Source: an uncultured Mucispirillum sp.
GTDB taxonomy: Bacteria > Chrysiogenota > Deferribacteres > Deferribacterales > Mucispirillaceae
NCBI GenBank assembly: GCA_944324495.1
Contig: CALUWN010000002.1
Span: forward strand, 62,001-126,000
Direction of reading: 5' to 3'
DNA: 64,000 nt
Shown: positions 1 through 9,477 of the stretch, in pieces
How the letters are laid out: each line of letters begins with the position of its first letter
Position numbering within the stretch: the stretch's first letter is position 1
The notes under the pieces: generated by a model
Told to the model about the DNA's origin: nothing
The model's database searches: none
The model's input: the letters and a program-made list of their open reading frames with translations, nothing else
Position numbers and translations under genes: made by a program

Positions 1-3000
1 AATCCGATTATAGGCAGTGAGTTTTATATAGCACCTGAAAGCAGGCACCACAAAAAAGACCATTATAAACAAGGGGATGATACAAACTACCATTTAGTGC
101 TTTTAGCAGAAAATAACGAAGGCTTGCAAAATTTATATAAACTTTCATCCATTGGGTTTTTAGAAGGATTTTATAGAAAACCTAGAATTGATAAGGAAGT
201 ATTAAGGCAGCATTCAAAAGGTATTATAGCACTTTCAGCCTGCCTTGGTGGAGAAATTAGCCGTAAATTTTTAAAAGAAGGCTATGAAGCAGCAAAAAAG
301 GCAGCTTTAGAATATGATGAAATCCTTGGCAGAGGCAACTATTATTTAGAAATACAGGAAAACGGTATCCCTGAGCAGAAAATAGTAAATAATCAGTTAA
401 TACAAATATCAAAGGAAACAGGCATACCACTTGTTGCCACCTGCGACAGCCACTATTTAAATAAAAATGACTATTCATCTCATAATATATTAATGCAGAT
501 ACAGCTTGGGCAAATAGGTGAAGAAAAAAGAAAACCAAGGCTTAAACCAATGGATGCAAGCAGGGAAATAAAATCTGTTGCCCAAAATGATGCAGAAGGT
601 GATGTAAACGGATATTTAGCAAGAGAAGATGATTTAGATGATTTAAGCAGAAGCACATCAGATACCATAGACCCAGCTATTATGCATTCAAGAAGTGGCA
701 AAATGGAATACTCCAGTATGCTTTATGTAAAAAGTATTGATGAAATGTATAACGATTTTTCATATTGTATAGAAGCTGTAGAAAATACTGTAGAAATAGG
801 AAAAAGATGTAATGTGGATATTACATTTGGCATAAACCACTTACCAGTGTATGATGTGCCAGAAGGTTACACACTAAAATCATACTTTATAGAGCTTGCT
901 GAAAAAGGTTTAGAAGAACGCTTAAAAAAAGTGCCAAAAGAGCAGCACCCAGTATATTGGGAACGGCTTAAGTATGAGCTTGATATTATTATAATGAAAG
1001 GCTTTGACGCCTACTTTTTAATAGTGTGGGATTTTATAAACTATGCAAGGAAAAATAATATTCCAGTAGGGCCGGGCAGGGGCTCAGGTGCTGGTTCATT
1101 GGTTGCTTATTCTTTAACTATTACAGACCTTGACCCAATACGGTTTAAACTATTCTTTGAAAGGTTTTTAAACCCAGAGCGAACGAGTATGCCTGACTTT
1201 GATATTGACTTTTGTGTACGAGGCAGAGAGGAAGTTATAAAGTATGTTACAGAACGCTATGGCTCAGACAGGGTATCTCAGATTGTTACATTTGGTACAT
1301 TAAAGCCAAAAAATGCCGTAAGGGATGTTTGCCGTGTATACAATACGCCACTTGTGCAAGTAAATATGCTGGCAAAATCTATTCCAGATGGTCCATCTAT
1401 TACAACCTTTAAAAAAGCATATGATGCAGACCCAGAGCTTGCAGGCAGGTTTAAAAATATAGAGCATGGTGAAGAAATCCGCAGGCACAGTGAAAACTTA
1501 GAAGGGCTTATTAGGCAGGTGGGAATACATGCTGCTGGTGTTGTAATTGCAGATAAACCGTTAGTTGAATATGCTCCCCTTGCAAAAGGCCCTAAGGGTG
1601 AGGTAATTGTACAGTTTGAAAAAAACGCAGCAGAATCTGTGGGGCTTATTAAGTTTGACTTTTTAGGGCTTAAAAACTTAACAATTATTGATGAAGCAGT
1701 AAAAAGGATACATGAAAAAGTTGATAAAGATTTTGATGTAAACCATTTAGCTTTAGATGATAAAGATGTGTATGATATGCTTCAGCGTGGGGATACAGCA
1801 GGTGTTTTCCAGCTTGAAAGTACAGGTATGAAAAACCTGCTTAAAAAACTGCGTCCTTCAGTATTTGAAGATATAATTGCGGCAAACGCATTATACCGCC
1901 CTGGTCCAATTGATAGTGGTATGCTTGATAGTTTTATACGCAGAAAACACGGTGAAGAAGAAGTAATATACCCATTTGAAGAAATAGAAGATATATTAAA
2001 AGAAACATATGGTGTAATAGTATATCAAGAGCAGGTAATGCAGATTGCCCAAGTTTTAGGTGGCTATTCGTTAGGTGCTGCTGATAACCTTCGTAGAGCC
2101 ATGGGTAAAAAGAAAAAAGAAGAAATGGAGAAAAACAGGGCAGTATTTTTATATGGTGATGAAAGTAGAAATATCCCCGGTGTAGAAAAGCTTGGTAAAG
2201 ATGTACAAAAAGCATCAGACTTATATGATTTAATAGATAAGTTTGCAGGCTATGGCTTTAATAAATCACACTCTGCAGCATACGCTTATATTGCATACCA
2301 AACTGCTTACTTAAAACTAAAATACCCAAAAGAATATATGAGTGCATTATTATCTGTTTCTATTGATAATATTGATGATGTGGTAAAATATATTGAAGAG
2401 TGCAGGAAAATGGGTATAAAAATTCTGCCGCCTAATATTAATAAAAGTTATTTTGATTTTAGAGTGGAAGATGATGGCATACGTTTTGGGCTTGGTGCTA
2501 TAAAAAGCGTAGGGGAAGCAGCTATTACTTCGTTTATAGTAGAGCGTGAAAAAAACGGCGAATATAAAAACATATATGATTTATGCAACAGAATGGACTT
2601 TAAATCAGCAGCCAATAAGAAAACAATAGAGGCGTTTATCTATTCTGGGGCATTAGACTGTTTTGGAAAATCACGCCACCAAAACGCCTGTGTATATTTA
2701 TCAGCCTTAGAGCAGGCAGCAGGCAGAGCAAAGGACAGGGAGAAAGGCTTAGGCTCTATATTAGATTTTATATCAATAGAAGGCGATGAATATTTTCCAG
2801 AAGTTGATGAGCTTCCAACAAAAGAGCTTTTATCAAGGGAAAAAGAGATTTTAGGCTTTTATTATACAGACCACCCATTAAGGGAGTATAAAGAGTATAT
2901 AGAAACTTTTGCAGAAGATATGGAGATAGTAAAATCCATGCGTAGCGAAAACGAAGTTGTGGTGTGCGGTATGATTAAAACTATTAAGCACCACATAACA

Positions 3001-3528
3001 AAAGCAAAAAAAGAAAAAATGGCGTTTTTAGAGCTGGAAGATGCTTCTAACAGCTTGGAAGTGGTAGTTTTTCCAAAAGTGTATATGGATAGTATTATGC
3101 ACTTAAAAGAAGATAATATTATTGTAGTACGGGGAGTATTCAGCCCAAACCCAGATGATGAAAAAGGGGGCAGTCTGCAGGCAAAAAAAATTACCACATT
3201 AGGAAAAGCATTGGAAGAAGAAGTATCTGCTATAGTTGTAAAGTTTGATACTCACACAGCCACATCAGATAAACTTTTTCAGATAAAAACATTATGTGCC
3301 ATGCATAAAGGCTCACTTCCTTTAGAGCTTACTTTAAAAATAGATGATAATCTGGTGCACTTAAATGTATCAGAAGAATATTATATATGCCCAGATACTG
3401 AGTTTATAGAGCAGTTAAAGCAAGTGCCGGGGGTTACAGAAATAAGGTTTAGGGCACTAGATGAAAGCAAATACTACAGCAAAGATTTTGAAAGCGCAGG
3501 TTTTGCAATGGCAGAACCATGGAGCTAG
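1..3528 (+). CDS. dnaE: DNA polymerase III alpha subunit, 5' end outside window
   Basis: Replicative polymerase catalytic subunit (family C). The frame is open from base 1: the first visible codons read NPIIGSEFYIAP, a PHP-domain sequence, so the gene starts upstream and the GTG at 97 is internal. About 1175 residues are visible. In order: the rest of the PHP domain; the polymerase core with the acidic pair PDFDIDF (about 1192-1212) and the third aspartate in KFDFLGLKNL (about 1645-1674); the helix-hairpin-helix region with YGFNKSHSAAYAY (about 2250-2290); and an OB fold (about 2950-3200). A stretch of roughly 57 codons rich in D, S and R (about 541-711) lies between the PHP part and the SMLYVKS segment, where I expect only a short linker. 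It is the first gene of a run of same-strand genes, and thiD follows within 3 bp. Confidence 0.97.
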   Translation, partial: NPIIGSEFYIAPESRHHKKDHYKQGDDTNYHLVLLAENNEGLQNLYKLSSIGFLEGFYRKPRIDKEVLRQHSKGIIALSACLGGEISRKFLKEGYEAAKKAALEYDEILGRGNYYLEIQENGIPEQKIVNNQLIQISKETGIPLVATCDSHYLNKNDYSSHNILMQIQLGQIGEEKRKPRLKPMDASREIKSVAQNDAEGDVNGYLAREDDLDDLSRSTSDTIDPAIMHSRSGKMEYSSMLYVKSIDEMYNDFSYCIEAVENTVEIGKRCNVDITFGINHLPVYDVPEGYTLKSYFIELAEKGLEERLKKVPKEQHPVYWERLKYELDIIIMKGFDAYFLIVWDFINYARKNNIPVGPGRGSGAGSLVAYSLTITDLDPIRFKLFFERFLNPERTSMPDFDIDFCVRGREEVIKYVTERYGSDRVSQIVTFGTLKPKNAVRDVCRVYNTPLVQVNMLAKSIPDGPSITTFKKAYDADPELAGRFKNIEHGEEIRRHSENLEGLIRQVGIHAAGVVIADKPLVEYAPLAKGPKGEVIVQFEKNAAESVGLIKFDFLGLKNLTIIDEAVKRIHEKVDKDFDVNHLALDDKDVYDMLQRGDTAGVFQLESTGMKNLLKKLRPSVFEDIIAANALYRPGPIDSGMLDSFIRRKHGEEEVIYPFEEIEDILKETYGVIVYQEQVMQIAQVLGGYSLGAADNLRRAMGKKKKEEMEKNRAVFLYGDESRNIPGVEKLGKDVQKASDLYDLIDKFAGYGFNKSHSAAYAYIAYQTAYLKLKYPKEYMSALLSVSIDNIDDVVKYIEECRKMGIKILPPNINKSYFDFRVEDDGIRFGLGAIKSVGEAAITSFIVEREKNGEYKNIYDLCNRMDFKSAANKKTIEAFIYSGALDCFGKSRHQNACVYLSALEQAAGRAKDREKGLGSILDFISIEGDEYFPEVDELPTKELLSREKEILGFYYTDHPLREYKEYIETFAEDMEIVKSMRSENEVVVCGMIKTIKHHITKAKKEKMAFLELEDASNSLEVVVFPKVYMDSIMHLKEDNIIVVRGVFSPNPDDEKGGSLQAKKITTLGKALEEEVSAIVVKFDTHTATSDKLFQIKTLCAMHKGSLPLELTLKIDDNLVHLNVSEEYYICPDTEFIEQLKQVPGVTEIRFRALDESKYYSKDFESAGFAMAEPWS

Positions 3529-3530
3529 AG

Positions 3531-4373
3531 ATGAAAAAAGTATTAACAATTGCAGGAAGCGACAGCGGTGGCTGTGCAGGAATACAGGCAGATATTAAAA
3601 CTATGGGTGCTTTAGGTGTTTTTGGTATGAGTGCTATAACAGCAGTTACTTCCCAAAACACGCAAGGCGTAACATATATTGAAGAATTAAGTGTAAAATC
3701 AGTTACCACACAGATTGAAGCAATCTATAATGATTTGAAACCTGATGCCATAAAAAGCGGTATGCTTTTTTCAAAGGATATAATTTTGGCAGTATATGAA
3801 ACATTAGAAAAGCATAATAAAGTACCATATGTTTTAGACCCCGTAATGGTTGCCACAAGCGGAGCAAGGCTTTTAAAAGAGGACGCAATAGAAGTGTTAA
3901 TAGAAAAATTACTTCCTATTGCTGATATTGTAACGCCAAATATACCAGAAGCAGAGCTTATAAGCGGTATGAAAATAGAAAGCCAAAAAGATGTGGATGA
4001 AGCCTGCAGGATAATAAGAAGCAAGGGCGTAAAAAATGTAATTATAAAGGGCGGCCATTTTGAAAACAGTGAAGAATCGGTAGATACTTTATATGACGGG
4101 CAAAACCATTATGAACTTGCAAGCCCCCGTATTGTTACAAATAATACCCACGGTACAGGTTGCACTTATTCTGCTGCTATTGCATCATATTTAGCTTTAG
4201 GATATAATATGCTTGAAGCGTGTAAATATGCAAAGCAGTATATAACATCGGCCATAATATACGGGGCAGAGCTAAAATTAGGAAGTGGCAGTGGCCCTGT
4301 AAACCATTTTTATGAAAGTGTAAGAAATAATAACGACGGCACAATCTCTTTTGGGAGCTGCAGCTGTGGTTAA
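3531..4373 (+). CDS. thiD: Hydroxymethylpyrimidine / phosphomethylpyrimidine kinase
   Basis: Phosphorylates HMP and then HMP-P in thiamine biosynthesis (ribokinase-like fold, cytosolic). The product is 280 aa, the usual length. N-terminal TIAGSDSGGCAGIQADIKT is the substrate and nucleotide motif, and the C-terminal NTHGTGCTYSAAIA carries the anion hole and catalytic aspartate/cysteine region of the family. I prefer the ATG at 3531 over the upstream ATG at 3519. A GGAG (3521-3524) lies 6 nt before it, and the resulting N-terminus MKKVLTIAGSD is canonical; the earlier start would overlap dnaE. The 3' end overlaps the next gene by 8 bp. No other thi gene is present, so this is a detached thiamine gene downstream of dnaE. 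Confidence 0.95.
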   Translation: MKKVLTIAGSDSGGCAGIQADIKTMGALGVFGMSAITAVTSQNTQGVTYIEELSVKSVTTQIEAIYNDLKPDAIKSGMLFSKDIILAVYETLEKHNKVPYVLDPVMVATSGARLLKEDAIEVLIEKLLPIADIVTPNIPEAELISGMKIESQKDVDEACRIIRSKGVKNVIIKGGHFENSEESVDTLYDGQNHYELASPRIVTNNTHGTGCTYSAAIASYLALGYNMLEACKYAKQYITSAIIYGAELKLGSGSGPVNHFYESVRNNNDGTISFGSCSCG

Positions 4374-5100
4374 GATATATGATGAATATGACTTTTTTGC
4401 ATATTTTTATAATAAGTACTGGATGAAGTATTCCCCAGCATATTTTCAAGAAGCACTTGATTTATTATTTTATAAATACTTAAAAAAAGGCGATAATATA
4501 TTAGATTTATGCTGTGGCACAGGTCATATGGCTGGCTATTTTGAAGAAGCAGGCTATAATGTTTATGGGGTGGATGGCTCAAATGCTATGCTTTCCTATG
4601 CAAAAGAAAACGCAAAGAAAAGCAAGTTTTATCAAATGGATGCAAGAGATTTCACTCTTGATGTAAATTTTAGAGCAATCACCTGCCTTTTTGACAGCAT
4701 AAACCATATGCTAAAAGAAGATGATTTATTAAAAGTATTTAAGAATGTATATAACCATTTAGAAGATAAGGGGCTTTTTTTCTTTGATGTAAACTCATTA
4801 GAAGTGTGTGAAAATGTATATCTCGGTGATATTACAGCAGTGGAAGAAGACAGCGTGTTTATATCAAGGGGAATGTATGATGAAAAGGAAGAGCTTATTA
4901 CATATCTGCTGACATATTTTATTAGGGAAGAGGGCAGCTGGCTAAGGCATGACAGCATGATATATGAAAAATATTACAGTGAAAAGCAAATCAGCAGTCT
5001 TTTAAAAAAGGCTGGCTTTAGTGAAGTAGATATTATATATGGCACAGATATTGATATAGAAGCATTAGAAGATAGAATATTTTTTACAGCATGGAAATAG
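4366..5100 (+). CDS. Class I SAM-dependent methyltransferase, substrate unknown
   Basis: 244-aa protein with a Rossmann methyltransferase core. Motif I is ILDLCCGTGHMAGYF, followed by the acidic end of beta 2 (YGVDGSNAML), AITCLFDSINHM, and FFFDVNSLE as the post-core strand. I choose GTG 4366, because GGGAG (4353-4357) ends 8 nt before it and there is no suitable in-frame ATG. A TTG at 4351 is the alternative. The start overlaps the thiD stop, so the two are probably translationally coupled. The sequence resembles the general small-molecule methyltransferases of the Methyltransf_11/25 type. Nothing visible identifies the substrate. Confidence 0.85.
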   Translation: MVKIYDEYDFFAYFYNKYWMKYSPAYFQEALDLLFYKYLKKGDNILDLCCGTGHMAGYFEEAGYNVYGVDGSNAMLSYAKENAKKSKFYQMDARDFTLDVNFRAITCLFDSINHMLKEDDLLKVFKNVYNHLEDKGLFFFDVNSLEVCENVYLGDITAVEEDSVFISRGMYDEKEELITYLLTYFIREEGSWLRHDSMIYEKYYSEKQISSLLKKAGFSEVDIIYGTDIDIEALEDRIFFTAWK

Positions 5101-5101
5101 T

Positions 5102-6472
5102 ATGAAAAGATTAAGTGTAATCATAATGTTTTTGTTTTTGCCTGTTTTTTTGTATGCTCAGGAGCTGCAAGGCATAGGCTATGGCAGTACTACAGAGGAA
5201 GCAAAGGAGGAAGCTTTAGCAGACCTTTCTTCAGCCATAAAAGTGCAGGTGTTTTCAAAACATGAGCAGACAACTATAAAACGTAATGACGAAGTAACAT
5301 CTGATTACACTAGGTGGACAAAGCTTTCTACAAATGTGCCACTTATTAGCCCGTCTATTTATTATTCAAAGGAAAACGGTAAACGAAAAGCAACTGCCAT
5401 AATAGATAAACCAGAGCTTTACAGCGAAAAATTATCAAGTATTGCAGAAAAGATTGATACTATTTTAAAGGATGTGAAAGAAGGTGGCGATAGAGCATTA
5501 AATTATAAGCTTTTATCGTCAGTTCAGCCACTTTATGATGAGTATGAAAGCTATCAGGTAGTGGCAGATGTTTTAGGCGTTGATTATGTAAAACCAAAAA
5601 TCAGCTCATCAGAATCATTAAATATGCTTTTGGAGCTGCAAACTGCTCCGCCATCATTAGAAGTAGCAGCAGAAGTGCTTACAAAAGATATGAATGAAAA
5701 AAATATATATGTTGTACCAGTGCTTTATGCAGGCAGGGAAAACATAACAGAGTTTGGTGCATTTTTTAAAGATATGCTTTCTACAAAAGTTAATTCTGTA
5801 GAGGTGGAGGAAGATGCCAGCAATAAACTAAAATGCACATACACTTTAAGTGGTGGCGATGTGGTGGTGGCTTGCTCTTTAATTACTGGTGTATCAAAAG
5901 TATTAAAATCATCAGCTGTAAAAATACCAAAAGAGCTTGTGGAAATGCAGGCAGTACCAAAGCAGGATGCAGCATCAATTTTAAATTCATATACTCCACC
6001 AAAGACAGATTATAAAATATGGCTTAAAATCTCAACAGACGGGGATGCATCGTTTTTACGTGAAAACGAACCATTCTCACTGCTTGTAAAAGCAAATAAG
6101 CCGGGCTATGTATATTTTCTAACAGTAAATAATTCAGACGGTGGCGATGCCAATGTATTACTGCTTGACTGGAACAATAAGTTTATTAAGTATATAGATA
6201 AAGACCATGTAAATAAATGGGTTAGTTTAGGTCAGTTTAGGGTGGCAGCACCTTTTGGCAGTGAAACATTATATGCTTTTGGGCTTGAAAGAGAGCCACT
6301 TCCTGAATACATTGTGCCAGAATATACTCTTGGTAAAATAGGCTATTTAAGAAACGTACGCCCTGAAGTGCTTTTGCAGGATGTATTATACCTTTTCAAA
6401 AGGCAGCAGGGTGATAAAACTATGACATCTATTACATATTCCACAGCACCAAACAGGAAAAAAGTTAAATAA
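5102..6472 (+). CDS. Exported protein with LPP20-like N-terminal part and DUF4384-like C-terminal domain
   Basis: 456 aa. A Sec signal peptide (MKRLSVIIMFLFLPVFLYAQ) predicts export to the periplasm or outer membrane. After it, GIGYGSTTEEAKEEALADLS resembles the LPP20/FlgT-type fold in which a repeated alanine-rich helix packs against a sheet. The C-terminal 150 residues (YKIWLKISTDGDASFLRENE onward, with VKANKPGYVYFLTVN) look like DUF4384, a beta-sandwich found in surface or stress-related exported proteins. It starts 1 bp after the methyltransferase stop, and the WD40 gene follows after 12 bp, so the two exported proteins probably work together. Specific function unknown. Confidence 0.75.
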   Translation: MKRLSVIIMFLFLPVFLYAQELQGIGYGSTTEEAKEEALADLSSAIKVQVFSKHEQTTIKRNDEVTSDYTRWTKLSTNVPLISPSIYYSKENGKRKATAIIDKPELYSEKLSSIAEKIDTILKDVKEGGDRALNYKLLSSVQPLYDEYESYQVVADVLGVDYVKPKISSSESLNMLLELQTAPPSLEVAAEVLTKDMNEKNIYVVPVLYAGRENITEFGAFFKDMLSTKVNSVEVEEDASNKLKCTYTLSGGDVVVACSLITGVSKVLKSSAVKIPKELVEMQAVPKQDAASILNSYTPPKTDYKIWLKISTDGDASFLRENEPFSLLVKANKPGYVYFLTVNNSDGGDANVLLLDWNNKFIKYIDKDHVNKWVSLGQFRVAAPFGSETLYAFGLEREPLPEYIVPEYTLGKIGYLRNVRPEVLLQDVLYLFKRQQGDKTMTSITYSTAPNRKKVK

Positions 6473-6484
6473 TAAGGGCAGATT

Positions 6485-7603
6485 ATGAAAAAGTTTATAT
6501 TTATAGCAGTATTATTATTTGCAGTAAATTTATATGCTGCTCCAAAAATTGATTATTCAAAAAGCTATCAAGTAACTTCTACTGCTGCACATGAAAAATA
6601 TGCAGTTTTTGGCAGTTTTGACGGAAATATAAGGGTGGTAGCATACGATACTTCAGATATAACATTACTTGATAACGCCCATAAAAAACCTGTAATATCA
6701 CTATCTTTTAGCAGTGACGGCAAGTTTATGGCAAGTGCCTCCCAAGATGATGAGATAGTTTTTTGGGATATGGTAAATTTTGTAGAAATAAAACGTATAA
6801 AAAAACACGGTCAAGGGGTGAGAGCAGTTGCAGTAAGCCCAAAAGGTGATGTGCTTTATATTGCTTTTCCAAACAGCATATATGAGTATGAAACAAGTAA
6901 ATGGGTAAATACGGCTATTTTTGAAGGCTATGATAACGGTATATATAGTATTGATATAAACAGTAAGGGGGATAGGCTTGCAGCAGGCTCAAAACTTGGT
7001 GATATTTATATAACAGATATTAATAAGCAGGAAATAGTAAAAACAATAAAAGCAGGCAGGCAGCTTATAATAAGCCTTGATTTTGCAGGTGATAAAAACA
7101 TACTTTCAAGTGGCAGTTATGACAGGACTGTAAGGGTATATAATATAGATAGTGGAAAAACATTAAATGAGTTTTCATTATTTAGTGATACCATAAGGGG
7201 TGTGGCATTAAATAATGACGGCTCAAAGGTACTTGCTGGCTCAGATGATGGCAATATTTTAATATATGATTTATCTAGTGGGGCAGTAAAAAACCAAAGG
7301 ATAGAAGGCAGTGGGGAAATAACAGCACTTTCTGCCCCAAAAAGTTTTAAGTTTGTAAACTACGGCAGGGGGCTTGCTTATGAGGAAGAACGCTGCGGCA
7401 TAATCACATACCCTGCTAAAAAAGGCATATATAGAAAACTTTATTCATTTATAGGAAGCGATATAATAATTTCAGAAAACGGCTACATGGCAGGCAGAGG
7501 TAACATGGGCGAATATATCTCATCTTACTACCGTGGCAACAAAGAAAGCATATCAGAAATAATGGAAAAATATTTCAGAAAAGATAAGCTGAAAATAAAG
7601 TAA
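6485..7603 (+). CDS. Exported WD40-repeat beta-propeller protein
   Basis: 372 aa with a signal peptide (MKKFIFIAVLLFAVNLYA) and then repeated units of about 40 residues with WD40 character: HKKPVISLSFSSDGKFMASA, SYDRTVRVYNIDSGKT, GVALNNDGSKVLAGSDDGNI. An unusual feature is that the repeats end in IYD, VYN or FWD more often than WD. A propeller of about seven blades is likely and would act as a protein-binding scaffold in the cell envelope. A ribosome site AAGGGCA lies just before the ATG. It closes the dnaE-to-WD40 same-strand run; the next genes on this strand are 14 kb away. Confidence 0.85.
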   Translation: MKKFIFIAVLLFAVNLYAAPKIDYSKSYQVTSTAAHEKYAVFGSFDGNIRVVAYDTSDITLLDNAHKKPVISLSFSSDGKFMASASQDDEIVFWDMVNFVEIKRIKKHGQGVRAVAVSPKGDVLYIAFPNSIYEYETSKWVNTAIFEGYDNGIYSIDINSKGDRLAAGSKLGDIYITDINKQEIVKTIKAGRQLIISLDFAGDKNILSSGSYDRTVRVYNIDSGKTLNEFSLFSDTIRGVALNNDGSKVLAGSDDGNILIYDLSSGAVKNQRIEGSGEITALSAPKSFKFVNYGRGLAYEEERCGIITYPAKKGIYRKLYSFIGSDIIISENGYMAGRGNMGEYISSYYRGNKESISEIMEKYFRKDKLKIK

Positions 7604-7665
7604 AGGTAATATATAATATTTTATATGTATATTGAAATTATAGCGTAATACTATGGTGTATGAGA

Positions 7666-7821
7666 ATGAAAGAAAGTAAAAATCTATACTTCCAAAACAA
7701 ATTATATACTAAACTAAAAGAAGCAGAGCAGGAAGCACAGTTGCAAAATAAACGCTATACTTCTAAAGATGTATTAAAAACATTAAAAGATGTGATAAAA
7801 GATGCTATGAAAGGTAAATAG
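7666..7821 (+). CDS. Small unknown protein, 51 aa, antitoxin-like composition
   Basis: A 51-codon frame beginning MKESKNLYFQNKLYTKLKEA and ending in a lysine-rich helix (VLKTLKDVIKDAMKGK). It is charged and predicted mostly helical. The segment KRYTSKDVLKTLKDVI recalls the DNA-binding or toxin-neutralising tails of small RelB/ParD-type antitoxins, but there is no toxin gene next to it and no strong ribosome site, so it could be a remnant. The following 174 bp (7822-7995) hold no gene that I can support. Confidence 0.35.
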   Translation: MKESKNLYFQNKLYTKLKEAEQEAQLQNKRYTSKDVLKTLKDVIKDAMKGK

Positions 7822-7995
7822 TTTATATAAATTTTAGTATTTCCCTATTGTATTAAACTAAAGTTTAAATTCAAAAAATATTTTAATATCCTTATTTTAA
7901 GATAATGGTTTTTCCTAAAATAACAGTTTTCTTATTTTAAGTTCAGGGCTTAACTTTAAAATAATGAAAAGTTATAAATAAATACATATATATAT

Positions 7996-8340
7996 TTATT
8001 TATATTTATTTATTTCTATAGTATCCATGAGTACACTAAATAATCTCAGAATACCAGGTATTATTATGACCATTGATATGACTATTGTTATCATAGACAT
8101 AGAGTCATACAATAGTAAAAATGATATAAATAAAATAAAAAATATAATTGTTAGAATTACTTTGTTAATACCCTTATAAACACCAATATATGTCCATGTT
8201 AATGCATAATGTCCTTTTTCAATTATATTGCTATAAGGTATGTTAAGTTTATATTCAAGTAATTTTATAAGTTCTTTAATGTTAGCTAAAATAACAAATT
8301 CTTGAGCCATACTTAGATATACTAATGTATATATAATCAT
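7996..8340 (-). CDS. Hypothetical membrane protein, 114 aa
   Basis: Unrecognised. An N-terminal soluble part of about 55 residues (with AQEFVILANIKELIKLLEYK) is followed by two closely spaced hydrophobic segments (VILTIIFFILFISFLLLYD and MITIVISMVIIIPGILRLF), suggesting a hairpin in the inner membrane. The start is uncertain: neither the first ATG nor the one eleven codons later has a clear ribosome site. It lies 22 bp downstream of another two-helix membrane gene on the same strand and is the last gene of the first accessory island. The composition is markedly AT-rich. Confidence 0.55.
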   Translation of the reverse strand: MIIYTLVYLSMAQEFVILANIKELIKLLEYKLNIPYSNIIEKGHYALTWTYIGVYKGINKVILTIIFFILFISFLLLYDSMSMITIVISMVIIIPGILRLFSVLMDTIEINKYK

Positions 8341-8362
8341 AAAAAAACAAGTTATTACAAAT

Positions 8363-8746
8363 TTAATAATGAATATATTTTCTTATATCTTTAGTATCAG
8401 CATGAGAATTCATTGTTTCATTATCTATAGGTATTGTTGAATGTATATCAGCATTTTGTTTTGAAACATTATATTGTATTATATTGAAATCAAAATCATA
8501 CGAATTAAAGCCTATCATAATCATGAATATAGTAATAAATACAGCTATATGAGCTGCATATAAAGTGCTATGATGATTAAAGTCATTATAACATCTATCA
8601 ATTAATTGTTTAGCTATATCTTCAGTTAGCACAAGGGTGGAAATATTTTGTTTATTTAATTTGCCTTTATATTTACGAATAAAAAAATCAAGTGATAAAA
8701 CAATCATACAGAAAATAATCAGAGTAAAAATCAGAGTAGTAATCAT
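8363..8746 (-). CDS. Hypothetical membrane protein, 127 aa
   Basis: Unrecognised. It has an N-terminal transmembrane helix (LIFTLIIFCMIVLSLDFFI), a basic stretch (RKYKGKLNKQN), a short soluble part, a second hydrophobic segment (AHIAVFITIFMIMIGF) and a polar tail. The ATG is preceded by AGGAAC. Together with the neighbouring 114-aa gene it forms a small membrane pair at the end of the restriction island. Two small membrane proteins beside defence genes could be accessory effectors, but that is speculation. Confidence 0.55.
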   Translation of the reverse strand: MITTLIFTLIIFCMIVLSLDFFIRKYKGKLNKQNISTLVLTEDIAKQLIDRCYNDFNHHSTLYAAHIAVFITIFMIMIGFNSYDFDFNIIQYNVSKQNADIHSTIPIDNETMNSHADTKDIRKYIHY

Positions 8747-8781
8747 ATTGTGTTCCTATCAAATAAATATCATATATAATT

Positions 8782-9474
8782 TTAAGTATAAGTTAATATT
8801 TTCAGTTCCATATTATGTTTTATATTTTCCCAAGTGGGTATTTTGCTTGTTAGCAGTTCATAAAAATCTTTTGTATGGTTTTTGTGGTAATAGTGGCATA
8901 ATTCATGGGTTATCACATAGCGTATAGCTTTTTTTTCTGCCATAATCAGTGCAGGGTTTAGGGTGATAGTGCCATTTAAGTAACTGCCCCAGCGTTTATT
9001 AAGTGCCCTTATTTTTAGTACTGGCTCATTTATATCTTTAAAATTAGCAAGGCAATTTTTTAATTCTTCAGCAAATATTATTTTTGCTTTTTTCATCATA
9101 AAGTTATCAAGTATTTTTTTATTATATTCTATATTTTGCGGGTTTTTAGAATGTAGGAAAAATCTATTTTTAGAAAATTTTACCATATCATTATCATCAC
9201 TAATCACTTTAAGCATATATTGCCTACCAAGGTATAAAACACTAGAGCCAGAAACATAATATTGCACTTTTTTATTTTGAAAATCTTTAAAATATTCTAA
9301 TTGTTTAAAAGCCCATATAGTGCGTTTTTTAATAAATTTATTTATACTTTCATTATCTGCTTCAAGTGGTGCTTTAAGTGTAATTGTTAAATCTGGGTGC
9401 ACAATTAGTGCTAATGTTTTCCTATTTTCTTTTTCAATATATATTTTGTCATTAATATATTTATATATATCCAT
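8782..9474 (-). CDS. YgjP-like zinc metallopeptidase (DUF45, M48-related)
   Basis: 230 aa. The zinc site is HELCHYYHKNH near residues 190-200, with the histidine after the HExxH helix as the third ligand. The preceding LNPALIMAEKKAIRYVI is typical of the YgjP/DUF45 family (cytosolic peptidases related to SprT/WLM). The RALNKRWGSYLNGTITLNP segment is another family hallmark. It begins 3 bp after the hsdR stop on the same strand. YgjP-type genes are commonly found directly after hsdR in type I restriction operons, so it belongs to this system, although its role there is not established. Confidence 0.9.
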   Translation of the reverse strand: MDIYKYINDKIYIEKENRKTLALIVHPDLTITLKAPLEADNESINKFIKKRTIWAFKQLEYFKDFQNKKVQYYVSGSSVLYLGRQYMLKVISDDNDMVKFSKNRFFLHSKNPQNIEYNKKILDNFMMKKAKIIFAEELKNCLANFKDINEPVLKIRALNKRWGSYLNGTITLNPALIMAEKKAIRYVITHELCHYYHKNHTKDFYELLTSKIPTWENIKHNMELKILTYT

Positions 9475-9477
9475 TAA

